Part shown: positions 50,332 through 59,349 of the stretch, one piece after another
Position numbering within the stretch: position 1 is the first letter of the stretch
Layout of the letters: every line of letters begins with the position of its first letter
NCBI GenBank assembly: GCA_905182555.1
Contig: CAJJBX010000015.1
Span: forward strand, 31,814 to 95,813
Origin: an uncultured Ilumatobacter sp.
GTDB taxonomy: Bacteria > Actinomycetota > Acidimicrobiia > Acidimicrobiales > Ilumatobacteraceae
DNA length: 64,000 nt
Direction of reading: 5' to 3'
Position numbers and translations under genes: made by a program
Notes under the pieces: model-generated
What the model was told of the DNA's origin: nothing
The model's input: only the letters and a program-made list of their open reading frames with translations
Database searches by the model: none

Positions 50332-52017
50332 ATGGCCGACACGTATGACTTCGACCGGTTCCTTCGCTACGACGAACTGATGGCGTGGATCGACGATCTT
50401 GCCACCGAGCATCCTGAACTCGTCACGGTCGAGACGTATGGCCAGTCACATGAGGGCCGTGATCTTCGCCTGGTCACGGTCACCGATGAGGCAACCGGCT
50501 CACACGACACGAAGCCGGCGCACTGGATCGACGCCAACGTCCACTCAGTCGAACTCACCGCGTCGGTGGCTGCGTGCCGCGTTTTGCAGCATCTCGTCGA
50601 GGGCTTCGTGAGCGGAGACGAACATGTCACGAGGGCGCTCCGGACCCGCACCTTCTACGTCGTTCCGCGGGTCAATCCCGACGGAGCCGAGTGGGCCCTC
50701 GCCGACACGCCCCGTTACCGCCGATCGAGTGTCCGGAACTGGCCACTCGCCGACGGCCGTCGCTGGCCCGGTCATGCGAGCGAAGACATTGACGGCGATG
50801 GGCGGATTCTTCAGATGCGCATTGCCGACCAGGACGGCCAGTGGATGCCGCATCCGGACGACGAGCGTCTGCTCGTGCCGGTGCCGCTGGACGGGCTGGC
50901 TGCGGGCGCGCTGCGCTATCGACTCTTCGGCGAGGGCACCATCGAAGACTTCGACGGGTTCACGATGCTCAAGCCGCGGTTCCCTCAGGGCCTCGACATG
51001 AACCGGAATTTCCCGGCGGGTTGGGGAGCAACAGTGCCGGGTTCTGGCGATCATCCGTTAAGCGAGCCGGAGATCGATGCGTTAGTCAGGGCGATCACTG
51101 CTCGCACAAACATCTGTGGCTTCAACGCGTTCCACACCTCCGGCGGTGTGCTGTTGCGGCCGTCGTCGACTGCTGCCGACGACACGCTCCCACCGAACGA
51201 CGTGTGGGTGTGGAAAGAGCTCGCCAAGCGTGGCACCGAACTCACTGGCTACCCGGCTCACTCGGTGTACGAAGACTTCACGTGGGACACCACGGAGACG
51301 ATGAGCGGAGCCTCTGACGACTGGGCGTACGAGCACCTCGGTGTCTACGGCTGGACCACCGAATTCTGGGACCTCGCGCATGCTGCAACCGGCGAGAAGA
51401 TCTCGACGCATTTCTGGTACACCGGCCCGACCAACGACCAGGCGATCGCTGCGCTGCGCTGGCTTGACAACCAGCCAGGCAACGCACTCACTGCTGGCTT
51501 CGTCGACTGGTATCCGTTTGACCACCCGCAACTCGGCCCGGTCGAACTGGGTGGCTGGAACGACTTGCACTCCTGGCAGAACCCCCCGCAACATCTTCTC
51601 GCAGACGAAGTCGACGGCCACGGCGCGTTCGCTGTCGTGCAAGCCCTGAGCGCACCCTGCATCGAGATCAAGCACACCGTCGTTGAACAACTGGGAACCG
51701 ACACCTGGCGTGTCGACGTTGGCATTGCGAACACCGGATGGTTGCCGACGTACGTCACCGAGAAGGCGAACAACGACTCGATTGTGCGCCCGATCGTCGT
51801 CGAGCTGGAAGGCGCCGAGATCATTGGCGGTCCGTCACGTCAGGAAATCGGTCAGCTCGCTGGGTCGATGGCGGCTCGCTTCAACCACGGCGACGGCGGG
51901 AGCCCGGAACGAGCGTTGGCCTCTTGGATAGTGCGATGTCAACCGGGGACTGAACTGACGGTAGAGGCAACACATCAACGAGCAGGAACGACATCAATCA
52001 GCATTACCTTCCAATAG
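50332..52017 (+). CDS. M14-family zinc carboxypeptidase
   Basis: 561 residues. Zinc ligands are the HxxE in DANVHSVELTASVA and a later histidine in FNAFHTSGGV; the catalytic glutamate is in WTTEFWDLAHA. Substrate-binding arginine lies in MNRNFPAGW. A C-terminal beta-rich domain (TWRVDVGIANTGWLPTYVTE) is additional. There is no signal peptide, unlike secreted carboxypeptidases, so it is probably intracellular. Its TAG stop starts the hairpin at 52016. Confidence 0.88.
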   Translation: MADTYDFDRFLRYDELMAWIDDLATEHPELVTVETYGQSHEGRDLRLVTVTDEATGSHDTKPAHWIDANVHSVELTASVAACRVLQHLVEGFVSGDEHVTRALRTRTFYVVPRVNPDGAEWALADTPRYRRSSVRNWPLADGRRWPGHASEDIDGDGRILQMRIADQDGQWMPHPDDERLLVPVPLDGLAAGALRYRLFGEGTIEDFDGFTMLKPRFPQGLDMNRNFPAGWGATVPGSGDHPLSEPEIDALVRAITARTNICGFNAFHTSGGVLLRPSSTAADDTLPPNDVWVWKELAKRGTELTGYPAHSVYEDFTWDTTETMSGASDDWAYEHLGVYGWTTEFWDLAHAATGEKISTHFWYTGPTNDQAIAALRWLDNQPGNALTAGFVDWYPFDHPQLGPVELGGWNDLHSWQNPPQHLLADEVDGHGAFAVVQALSAPCIEIKHTVVEQLGTDTWRVDVGIANTGWLPTYVTEKANNDSIVRPIVVELEGAEIIGGPSRQEIGQLAGSMAARFNHGDGGSPERALASWIVRCQPGTELTVEATHQRAGTTSISITFQ

Positions 52018-52048
52018 TTGCGCATGGGGTCAGGCCCCTTTCGCAACT
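52016..52048. terminator. Hairpin AGTTGCG...CGCAACT after the M14 gene, copy of the 47.2-kb element
   Basis: AGTTGCG pairs with CGCAACT and inner GGGG with CCCC. The core GGGGTCAGGCCCCTTTCGCA is the same as in the 47.2-kb inverted repeat. It overlaps the stop of the M14 gene and ends 11 bases before the convergent GNAT gene stop. Confidence 0.7.
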
Positions 52049-52058
52049 CTGTAGGCCG

Positions 52059-52607
52059 TTACGACTGGTCAGCGAGTTCGTCGAAAAAGTCGGGCTGCGG
52101 CCGCACGAGCTGGGCACTGCGCTGTGGCGTCCAGTCGAGGTCGAGGTACTGCTTGTACCCGACGTGAGTCGGTACGAACCCGTGGTCTTGGAAGAACTTG
52201 TGGGTGTGCTCACGCTTGGCGGCAGCCGTCAGTTGCATGCGGTAGCAACCGAGATCGCGTGCGCGACATGCCGCGTACTCAAGAAGTTGGCTGCCGACAT
52301 CGGTGTCGCTGTGCGACGGAGCGACGTGCATCGATTCGACCTCGGCGCAACGACCACCACGATGTTGGAAGTGGCGGAAGGTCACGAGTTGCACCATGGC
52401 AACCGCTCGTCCTCCGAGGTCTGCAACGAGCAGGTAGGTGCCGTTTGTTGCATCGATTTCGCGAATCGCGTCGAGGTAATCACCGACGAAGCTCGGGTTG
52501 TCGCGGTTTGTCTGCATAAATCCGGGGTCACGAACTTTGTCGCCAAGCAACAGCTCGATCAGATCGTCCACATCGGATTCCAACGCATCTCGGAGGTACA
52601 CCTGCAT
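52059..52607 (-). CDS. GNAT-family N-acetyltransferase
   Basis: 182 residues. The acetyl-CoA-binding part reads AEVESMHVAPSHSDTDVGSQ and LLEYAACRARDLGCYRMQLT, then HKFFQDHGFVPTHVGY. The motif A pattern (Q/RxxGxG/A) is modified to DVGSQL. Substrate amine is unknown. It lies between the hairpin at 52.03 kb and a divergent SDR gene. Confidence 0.85.
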   Translation of the reverse strand: MQVYLRDALESDVDDLIELLLGDKVRDPGFMQTNRDNPSFVGDYLDAIREIDATNGTYLLVADLGGRAVAMVQLVTFRHFQHRGGRCAEVESMHVAPSHSDTDVGSQLLEYAACRARDLGCYRMQLTAAAKREHTHKFFQDHGFVPTHVGYKQYLDLDWTPQRSAQLVRPQPDFFDELADQS

Positions 52608-52721
52608 TAGACACTTAGTGTGTCAGGAGCGCGCTCCGCCACGCGCGATGGTCGAGTGATATTGGCTGCAACCGAGCGTTGCGCGGTGCGGGTGACGGGT
52701 GGCCCGTGGCACGATTGGGCA

Positions 52722-53483
52722 ATGAGATGGAATCGAGCACTCGTAACGGGAGCATCATCTGGCATCGGCCGAGCGATCGCACAGCAGTTGGCGGTCGACG
52801 GAACACGGTTGGTGATCGTGGCTCGAGACAGGGAACGGCTCGAGGCGCTTGCGAGCGAAGTGGACGTCGACTGTGAGGTCCTCGTTGCCGACCTCTCCGA
52901 TCGCGATGCGCTCGCCAACGTCGAGGCGCGGTTGCGTGACGAGTCGCCGATCGACCTGGTCGTGAACAACGCGGGCTTCGGTCAGACTGGCCCGCTTCAC
53001 GAACTCAATGCCGAGCGAGAGACCGGAGTGATCGAGGTCAACGTCATTGCCCTGCATCGTCTCTCACAGGTCGCCGCCGAAGTGATGGTGCAACGTGGTG
53101 GAGGTGGCGGGATCCTCAATGTCTCGTCGGTCGCAGCATTCGCACCGGGGCCGAACAGCGCCACATATGCCGCGACGAAAGCCTTCGTCAGCTCGCTCTC
53201 CGAGGCGCTCCATGCCGAGTTGATCGAGCATCATGTGCACGTCACTGCGCTGTGCCCGGGCTTCACCCGCACTGAGTTTCAGGACCGTGCGGACTTCGAT
53301 GCATCCAAGGTGCCTGACCGCCTGTGGCAGTCAGCCGACGATGTGGCCGCTGCCGGTTTGAGGGGTATCGGCCAGAATCGTGCCGTTGTCGTGCCCGGTG
53401 GGATGAACAAGGTGGGCGCCGGACTCTTAAATGCGCTCCCTGGCCCGGCGCGCCGGTTTCTCGTTCCACGGGTGCTGTCGTGA
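52722..53483 (+). CDS. short-chain dehydrogenase/reductase
   Basis: 253 residues from ATG 52722. TGASSGIGRAIAQQL binds NADP, and the catalytic set is NVSSVAAFAPGPNSATYAATK with NNAGFGQTGP. The C-terminal PGGMNKVGAGLLNALPGP is usual for the DltE-like SDR group. It overlaps the cytidine deaminase start by four bases (GTGA). Substrate unknown. Confidence 0.88.
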   Translation: MRWNRALVTGASSGIGRAIAQQLAVDGTRLVIVARDRERLEALASEVDVDCEVLVADLSDRDALANVEARLRDESPIDLVVNNAGFGQTGPLHELNAERETGVIEVNVIALHRLSQVAAEVMVQRGGGGGILNVSSVAAFAPGPNSATYAATKAFVSSLSEALHAELIEHHVHVTALCPGFTRTEFQDRADFDASKVPDRLWQSADDVAAAGLRGIGQNRAVVVPGGMNKVGAGLLNALPGPARRFLVPRVLS

Positions 53484-53896
53484 CCGCCCGGATGCCGGAC
53501 CTCTTCGATGCGGCAGTCGCAGCCCAGCAACAGTCGTATTCGCCGTACTCGAAGTACCCGGTCGGCGCCGCCATACGTACAACGTCTGGTGCGGTCTTCA
53601 CTGGCTGCAATGTGGAGAACTCTGCGTACCCGGAAGGCACCTGTGCCGAGGCCGGAGCGATCGCCGCGATGGTGTTGGCTGGTGAACGAGCAATCGTCGA
53701 GGTGCTCACCGTGACGGGTGGCGAGACGCCGGGTACTCCGTGCGGCGGTTGCCGTCAGAAACTCCGTGAGTTCGCCGGCCCCGGCGCGATCATTCACGCC
53801 ACGACCAACGATGGGGCGGTGCTCGACATTTCGATGGCCGATCTACTGCCCTCGTCGTTCGGCCCTGAGTTTCTACTCGGTGAGCGCGCCCGGTGA
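53480..53896 (+). CDS. cdd: cytidine deaminase
   Basis: 138 residues from GTG 53480 (ATG 53492 is also possible). The zinc site is Cys in GTCAEAGAIAAM with the catalytic glutamate, and PCGGCRQKLREF. CNVENSAYPEGTCAEA is diagnostic. It deaminates cytidine and deoxycytidine for pyrimidine salvage. It is coupled to the SDR gene. Its stop lies inside a 13-bp tandem repeat. Confidence 0.93.
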   Translation: MTARMPDLFDAAVAAQQQSYSPYSKYPVGAAIRTTSGAVFTGCNVENSAYPEGTCAEAGAIAAMVLAGERAIVEVLTVTGGETPGTPCGGCRQKLREFAGPGAIIHATTNDGAVLDISMADLLPSSFGPEFLLGERAR

Positions 53897-53919
53897 GCGC
53901 GCCCGGTGAGCGCGCCCGG
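53881..53919. repeat. Three 13-bp repeats TGAGCGCGCCCGG over the cdd stop
   Basis: Three identical tandem copies; the cdd stop is the TGA that opens the second copy. Copies in three phases place TGA in all frames, as at 322-380. Confidence 0.9.
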
Positions 53920-54005
53920 TGCAAGTGCAGGTGCTGAGCGTTGGGGTGGCTGAGCCGCTCGGAGTAAATGCTGAGTCGCCTATTGTCAAGTAAGTGAAGT
54001 CGAGG

Positions 54006-54037
54006 TTGTTGATGGTCGCTCAAGCCTCTATCTTGAG
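54006..54037 (+). promoter_or_regulatory. Candidate dnaK promoter with an inverted repeat over the -10 region
   Basis: TTGTTG (54006-54011), a 17-bp spacer and TATCTT (54029-54034) form a vegetative-type promoter. CTCAAG-N7-CTTGAG (54019-54037) overlaps the -10. HspR operators (HAIR) are CTTGAGT-N7-ACTCAAG; here the half-sites are in the opposite order. hspR is the fourth gene of this operon, so autoregulation is likely. Confidence 0.5.
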
Positions 54038-54121
54038 TCTGAGCGAATAAGGATCTCGATCCATCCCGCGAATCAACCTCCCCCCGAATATCTCTCGAAC
54101 ACAGGAAGTAAGGAGCACCAC

Positions 54122-55975
54122 ATGCCCAAGGCAGTCGGTATCGACCTCGGTACCACCAACTCAGTCGTCTCGGTTCTGGAAGGCGGCGAGCCCGTCGTCA
54201 TCCCGAACTCCGAGGGTGGCCGCACCACCCCGTCCGTTGTAGCGTTCTCCAAGGCTGGCGAAGTGCTTGTCGGCGAAGTCGCGAAGCGTCAGGCCATCAC
54301 CAACCCCGACCGCACCTTCCGCTCGGTCAAGCGCCACATGGGCGAATCATGGAAGTCGGAAGACATCGACGGCAAGCAGTACACCGCACAAGAGATCAGC
54401 GCCCGCACGCTGATGAAGCTCAAGCGCGACGCGGAGAGCTACCTCGGCGACACGGTCACGCAGGCCGTCATCACTGTCCCCGCCTACTTCGACGATGCCC
54501 AGCGCACCGCCACGAAGGAAGCCGGCACCATCGCAGGCCTCGAAGTCCTCCGCATCATCAACGAGCCAACGGCAGCAGCGCTTGCCTACGGCCTCGACAA
54601 GAGCGATGAAGACGAAACCATCCTCGTGTTCGACCTCGGTGGCGGCACGTTCGACGTGTCGGTCCTCGAGATCGGCGACGGCGTTTTCGAAGTGAAGTCC
54701 ACGCACGGCGACACCGTTCTCGGTGGCGACGACTGGGACCAGCGCATCATCGACTGGCTCGTCCAGCAATTCAAGGCAGCTCAGGGCGTCGACCTCAGCG
54801 TCGATCGCATGGCTGCTCAGCGCTTGCAGGAAGCCGCCGAGAAGGCCAAAGTCGAACTCAGCCAGGTGCAGAGCACACAGATCAACCTGCCGTTCATCAC
54901 CGCAACAGCCGACGGCCCGTTACACCTCGACGAACAGCTCACGCGTTCCAAGTTTCAGGAGCTCACCGCTGACCTCATCGAGCGCTGCCGCACCCCGTTC
55001 GAGCAAGCTCTCAAAGACGCTGGCGTCGCCAAGGGCGAACTCAACCACGTGATTCTCGTGGGCGGCTCCACACGCATGCCGGCCGTCACCGACCTCGTGC
55101 AGGACCTCACTGGCAAAGAGCCGAACAAGACTGTCAACCCGGATGAAGTTGTTGCCATCGGCGCCGCGGTTCAGGCCGGCGTGCTCCGCGGTGACGTCAA
55201 GGACGTGCTCCTGCTCGACGTGACGCCGCTGTCGCTCGGCATCGAGACCAAGGGTGGCGTGATGACCAAGCTCATCGAGCGCAACACCACGATCCCCACC
55301 AAACGTTCCGAGGTGTTCACCACGGCAGAAGACATGCAACCATCGGTCGAGATCCACGTGCTCCAGGGTGAGCGCGAGATGTCGAGCTACAACAAGACTC
55401 TCGGCAAGTTCACGCTTGTTGACCTGCCGCCAGCCCCCCGTGGTGTACCGCAGATCGAAGTCACGTTCGACATCGATGCCAACGGCATCGTGCACGTGAG
55501 TGCCAAGGACCGAGCCACGAACAAAGAGCAGTCGATGACGCTCAGCGGCCAGTCCACGCTCAACAAGGACGACATCGCTCAGATGGTCAAGGACGCCGAG
55601 TCTCACGCCGAAGAAGATGCCAAGCGTCGCGCCGAGGCCGAGGTTCGCAACAACGCCGACAGCCTCGTCTACCAAACCGAAAAGGTCCTTCGCGAGCAGG
55701 GCGAGAACGTCCCGGCTGACGAGAAGGACGCCGTCGAGGCACCCCTCGCTGACCTCAAGAAGGCACTCGAAGGTAACGACAACGACGTGATCAAGTCGAC
55801 GACCGAAGCCCTTATGGCAGCCAGCCAGGCATTTAGCCAGAAGCTGTACGAAGCAGCTGCGAAGGACGCAGGGGCCGAAGGCTCCTCCGCATCTGGGCAG
55901 GATGCCGGCGCCGGTGAAGTGAACGATGACGACATCGTCGATGCCGAAATTGTCGACGACGAGCCGGAAGCCTGA
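54122..55975 (+). CDS. dnaK: molecular chaperone DnaK (Hsp70)
   Basis: 617 residues. [20 protein letters not shown] and [19 protein letters not shown] are the ATPase signatures; [20 protein letters not shown] completes them. The substrate domain and the acidic tail [11 protein letters not shown] follow. The ribosome-binding site AAGGAGCACC precedes ATG. First gene of dnaK-grpE-dnaJ-hspR. Confidence 0.97.
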   Translation: MPKAVGIDLGTTNSVVSVLEGGEPVVIPNSEGGRTTPSVVAFSKAGEVLVGEVAKRQAITNPDRTFRSVKRHMGESWKSEDIDGKQYTAQEISARTLMKLKRDAESYLGDTVTQAVITVPAYFDDAQRTATKEAGTIAGLEVLRIINEPTAAALAYGLDKSDEDETILVFDLGGGTFDVSVLEIGDGVFEVKSTHGDTVLGGDDWDQRIIDWLVQQFKAAQGVDLSVDRMAAQRLQEAAEKAKVELSQVQSTQINLPFITATADGPLHLDEQLTRSKFQELTADLIERCRTPFEQALKDAGVAKGELNHVILVGGSTRMPAVTDLVQDLTGKEPNKTVNPDEVVAIGAAVQAGVLRGDVKDVLLLDVTPLSLGIETKGGVMTKLIERNTTIPTKRSEVFTTAEDMQPSVEIHVLQGEREMSSYNKTLGKFTLVDLPPAPRGVPQIEVTFDIDANGIVHVSAKDRATNKEQSMTLSGQSTLNKDDIAQMVKDAESHAEEDAKRRAEAEVRNNADSLVYQTEKVLREQGENVPADEKDAVEAPLADLKKALEGNDNDVIKSTTEALMAASQAFSQKLYEAAAKDAGAEGSSASGQDAGAGEVNDDDIVDAEIVDDEPEA

Positions 55976-55985
55976 GGCGCCCGTC

Positions 55986-56660
55986 ATGTCCAACATGGGA
56001 GACGGCGACATGGCCGATCCCGATGACCTGAACGAGGAAGAGCTGGCCGGGAGCGCATCCCGGTCGGCTTCGGAGTCGGCAGCGGCGGCTGATGCAGCTG
56101 ATGCGATGGGCGAGAACGACGTTCCTGAACGGGCTGGCGAATTCGACGAAATTGACACCCTGTCCGCACTCGACTTCGAGACCCCCGAAGTCGTCGCAGC
56201 AGAACTCGTCGACGAGTCGGGTACCGAGGTGGACTACTCCGACATCGACGTCGGCGCAGTTCTCGCGGAACGCGACGATTACAAGTCGATTGCTCAACGT
56301 GTCCAGGCCGAGTTCGAAAACTTCCGCAAGCAGGCCACGAGTCGTGCGCAGATCGATGCCGACCGGGCCACCGGGCGACTCGCTGAAGCGTTCCTGCCAG
56401 TTCTCGATGCGGCTGAAGCAGCGTTCCTTCGTCATCCCGACGTGGTGGGCCCATTGCTCAACCAGATGCTGGCCGAGCTCAAAAAACAAGGCCTCGAAAC
56501 CCTCGATCTCGACGGCCAACCGTTCGATCCCGAGGTCGCCGAAGCAGTCGCTCATGAGCCGATTGATGGCGGTGAAGCGGTGGTGGCAGAAGTGCTGCGC
56601 AGCGGTTACCAATGGAAGGGCAAGACCCTCCGCGCCGCCATGGTCAAGACAAGAGACTGA
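55986..56660 (+). CDS. grpE: nucleotide exchange factor GrpE
   Basis: 224 residues from ATG 55986, ten bases after the dnaK stop. A long acidic disordered N-terminus of about 90 residues precedes the dimer coiled coil (ERDDYKSIAQRVQAEFENFR) and the beta-wing domain (EVAEAVAHEPIDGGEAVVAE, LRSGYQWKGKTLRAAMV). It releases ADP from DnaK. Confidence 0.93.
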   Translation: MSNMGDGDMADPDDLNEEELAGSASRSASESAAAADAADAMGENDVPERAGEFDEIDTLSALDFETPEVVAAELVDESGTEVDYSDIDVGAVLAERDDYKSIAQRVQAEFENFRKQATSRAQIDADRATGRLAEAFLPVLDAAEAAFLRHPDVVGPLLNQMLAELKKQGLETLDLDGQPFDPEVAEAVAHEPIDGGEAVVAEVLRSGYQWKGKTLRAAMVKTRD

Positions 56661-56672
56661 GAGACAACCCAT

Positions 56673-56685
56673 GGTGTCTGACGCC
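56673..56685. promoter_or_regulatory. Small hairpin GGTGTC-T-GACGCC between grpE and dnaJ
   Basis: Six base pairs including one G-T wobble around a single T. It resembles the GTCAGAC-core palindromes elsewhere in the window. It is intra-operonic and could influence RNA processing or the grpE:dnaJ ratio. Confidence 0.35.
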
Positions 56686-56723
56686 ACGCGTTGCCACTCG
56701 AACGCCGAGGAGGTGAGTACGAG

Positions 56724-57869
56724 ATGGCTGCACAACGAGACTGGTTCGACAAGGACTTCTACCGGACCCTTGGGGTAGGCGAAAGTGCCACCGACAAGGA
56801 GATCACCAAGGCGTACCGCAAGCTCGCCCGAGAGCTGCACCCTGACAAGAACCCCGGTGACGATGTCGCCGAGGAAAAGTTCAAAGAGGTGTCATCCGCC
56901 TACGACGTCCTTGGCCACGAGGACAAGCGCGCAGAGTACGACGAAATCCGACGGATGGGCCCCGCAACGATGGGTGGCGGGCCCGGCGGTTCTGGCGGAT
57001 TCTCCTTCAATGTTGGCGACACGGGTGGAGGACTCGGCGACGTTCTCGGCGGAATGTTTGGCCGCGGCGGTGGCCAAGGTCGAGGTCGTGGTGGCTCGAG
57101 TGGTGTCCAGCCGCGACGGGGCTCCGACATCGAAGCCCAACTCACGGTTGATTTTGCCGATGCCGTGACTGGCCTCGAAACCACGCTGTATCTGACCACT
57201 GATGCGCAGTGCTCAACCTGCCATGGGTCGGGCGCGAAGCCGGGCACTTCCCCTAGGGCGTGCAGTAACTGTCAGGGCCGCGGTGTCACAGACGACAACC
57301 AGGGCATGTTCTCCTTTTCGGCGCCGTGCCATTTGTGTTCGGGTACCGGCCGTCTGATTGACGAGCCGTGCGGTACCTGCCGCGGTGGTGGTGTCGAGAA
57401 ACGGCCACGCGAGGTTAAGGCTCGGCTGCCTGCCGGTGTGAAAGATGGCCAGACCATTCGCCTGAAGGGGCGCGGTGGCCCGGGTCGGAACAACGGCCCG
57501 AACGGTGACCTACTCGTCCAGCTCAAGGTCATGCCGCACGATATGTTCGGTCGCAGCGGCGTGAACCTCACCGTTGCAGTTCCCGTCGCCTTTGCTGACG
57601 CAGCGCTCGGCGCCGATATTCAGGTACCGACACTCGGTGGTCCGACGGTGACCTTGCGCGTGAAAGTGGGAACGCAATCGGGGACCCGCCATCGCGTGAA
57701 AGGCAAGGGCATCGACACCACCAAAGAGTGCGGTGACCTGATCGTTACGGTCAACGTGCAGGTCCCAACCGAACTCAGCGATGCTGAGCGTTCGGCAATC
57801 GAGCAACTTCGTAGAGCAACTACGGTAGATGCCAGCACAACAAGTAGTGAGGAACCAGGCGATGCATGA
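56724..57869 (+). CDS. dnaJ: co-chaperone DnaJ
   Basis: 381 residues from ATG 56724 with AGGAGG upstream. J-domain with the HPD motif (RELHPDKNPGDD), a Gly-rich linker to about residue 130, then four zinc-finger repeats (CSTCHGSG, CSNCQGRG, CHLCSGTG, CGTCRGGG) and C-terminal domains. The N-terminal extension DWFDKDFYRTLGV is typical of actinobacterial DnaJ1. It stimulates DnaK. Confidence 0.95.
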   Translation: MAAQRDWFDKDFYRTLGVGESATDKEITKAYRKLARELHPDKNPGDDVAEEKFKEVSSAYDVLGHEDKRAEYDEIRRMGPATMGGGPGGSGGFSFNVGDTGGGLGDVLGGMFGRGGGQGRGRGGSSGVQPRRGSDIEAQLTVDFADAVTGLETTLYLTTDAQCSTCHGSGAKPGTSPRACSNCQGRGVTDDNQGMFSFSAPCHLCSGTGRLIDEPCGTCRGGGVEKRPREVKARLPAGVKDGQTIRLKGRGGPGRNNGPNGDLLVQLKVMPHDMFGRSGVNLTVAVPVAFADAALGADIQVPTLGGPTVTLRVKVGTQSGTRHRVKGKGIDTTKECGDLIVTVNVQVPTELSDAERSAIEQLRRATTVDASTTSSEEPGDA

Positions 57870-57901
57870 GCGCGCTCGACGCTCATCGATGAGGCACCCA
57901 T

Positions 57902-58337
57902 ATGGCTGATAACGACGCAACGAAGCGGACCCGCTCTTCAGCGGTGTATGTCATCTCGGTTGCGGCCGAACTCTCGGGCATGCATCCGCAGACGTTGCGG
58001 ATCTACGAACGTCGCGGGCTTGTCGAGCCGGCTCGAACCCAAGGTGGCAACCGTCGCTACAGCGATGTGGACATCGCCATCTTGCGGCGAATCTCCGAGC
58101 TGACTTCGGAAGGTATGAATCTCGAGGGAATTCGCCGTGTGATGCGCCTCGAAGCTGAGAACGTTCGCGCTGCGCACCGAACTCGAACAAGCCCGAGAAA
58201 TCGCGCTGCATGCCATTGCCGAGGCCGAACGCAGTCAGGCGGCCGGCACTCGTGCCGCGGCTGGCGGTGACCTCGTTCCGCTGCGGCAGGCAGTTGCCGT
58301 GTTCGGAAAACGGCCGAGCATCTTCGACCGCGACTGA
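57902..58337 (+). CDS. hspR: HspR MerR-family heat-shock repressor, frameshifted as read
   Basis: The N-terminal 90 residues (VYVISVAAELSGMHPQTLRI, YERRGLVEPARTQGGNRRYS) are a clear HspR-type helix-turn-helix. After LEAENVR the open frame turns into an Arg-rich tail ending at 58270. A one-base shift near 58170 gives LRTELEQAREIALHAIAEAE, a coiled coil, and ends FGKRPSIFDRD at 58337. One surplus G in CGCGCTGCGC explains it. HspR represses the dnaK operon with DnaK as corepressor; intact function requires the corrected frame. Confidence 0.85.
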
Positions 58338-58365
58338 CCCGCCGGCATTCGCCGGCATGCAGCGG

Positions 58366-59349
58366 TCAGTTGCGTCGCTGCCGGAATCGGCCGAGCGAGC
58401 GCTTCGCCGGGCCAGGCACCGACAGCGGGGCTTGACTCCTGGTGGACGAGACGCGTTCGATCGCCCACGGGTGGCGAGTAAGGTCCGCTGCGGTGTCTGT
58501 GGACCGGATGACGTCGACTGGTCGGTGCCGCCCGCCGATCCTGGCTGCACCGATGGCCACGCCCTGTCGCGCTGGGCTGCGGAGGTCGTGCGGGGGGAAC
58601 GCCGGGTACTGCACCGTGCCAACGAGGAGCGGTTCCGCATCGAGGTCGTTCACGCTGGCCAGGTTCGGTTGAGCAGCCCGCACCGCAAGGATCTGTTCGT
58701 GGATCGATTCGATGTCGCTCAACCCGTCGAACATCGTCACCGAAAACGGTGCTCCACCGACACAGAGCGAAGGGTGGGTCCTTCCGATTGTGTTGGACGC
58801 AACAGCAGCGACCGGCACACCCCCGTCGAATGCGGCGGTGAACGTTTCGCCCACTGCAGCGGCTCGCTCGGCGTAGCGGACATCGGGGCCTGCAGCGCGG
58901 GCGAGGGCGACCGGGCTCGGTTCGACGGCGACGTCGAGGAAGCCGGCGCGATCAGCCAATGTCTCGAAGCGGCGGACCCGTTCGACTGGCCAGTTCAGGG
59001 CGTACAGCCAACGCCGCGGGCCGTGATCGACCAGGAGGGTCGAAGCCAGCCCCAGCCGTCGGGCGAGATCACTGCGGAGGGTGTTGAGCTCGGGCCCGGA
59101 CTGGCCTGTGACGTCGATCCTGTGCAGCGACGACGATGCCGGGAACATCGCGATGCGTGCCGGCACACGAGCGCCGCCGAGTTCGGCGCGAAGCCGAACG
59201 AAGGCATCCAGCACTACTCGGTCGTCGCTGACCGATCGCAGCGATACTTCGGCGGCGTGCGCCGGGAGTTGATCATCGGTGTCGATGAGGACTGCACGCA
59301 GGACCCGGTTGGTGCACTCGATGCCGACGGCGGACTGTTGATCAGTCAT
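58366..59349 (-). CDS. actin/Hsp70-fold protein associated with a type VII-like locus
   Basis: 327 residues. The start AVGIECTNRVLRAVLIDTDD resembles the phosphate-1 motif of actin-fold proteins; GGVPVAAVASNTIGRTHPSL may be the second. Catalytic residues are weakly kept. The last 60 residues are basic and disordered (SLGRFRQRRN). Its ATG overlaps the stop of the EssC/FtsK-like gene by ATGA, so they are coupled. It may be a regulator of the neighbouring machinery like the actin-fold proteins of actinobacterial T7SS loci; no function is proven. Confidence 0.55.
   Translation of the reverse strand: MTDQQSAVGIECTNRVLRAVLIDTDDQLPAHAAEVSLRSVSDDRVVLDAFVRLRAELGGARVPARIAMFPASSSLHRIDVTGQSGPELNTLRSDLARRLGLASTLLVDHGPRRWLYALNWPVERVRRFETLADRAGFLDVAVEPSPVALARAAGPDVRYAERAAAVGETFTAAFDGGVPVAAVASNTIGRTHPSLCVGGAPFSVTMFDGLSDIESIHEQILAVRAAQPNLASVNDLDAEPLLVGTVQYPAFPPHDLRSPARQGVAIGAARIGGRHRPVDVIRSTDTAADLTRHPWAIERVSSTRSQAPLSVPGPAKRSLGRFRQRRN

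Noticed and set aside
54006..54037. Canonical HAIR site at dnaK
   Set aside because: Half-sites are in the reverse order; recorded as a related inverted repeat rather than a standard HAIR.
54920..56158. 412-codon open frame antisense to dnaK/grpE
   Set aside because: Antisense long frames opposite dnaK are a well-known codon-bias artefact.
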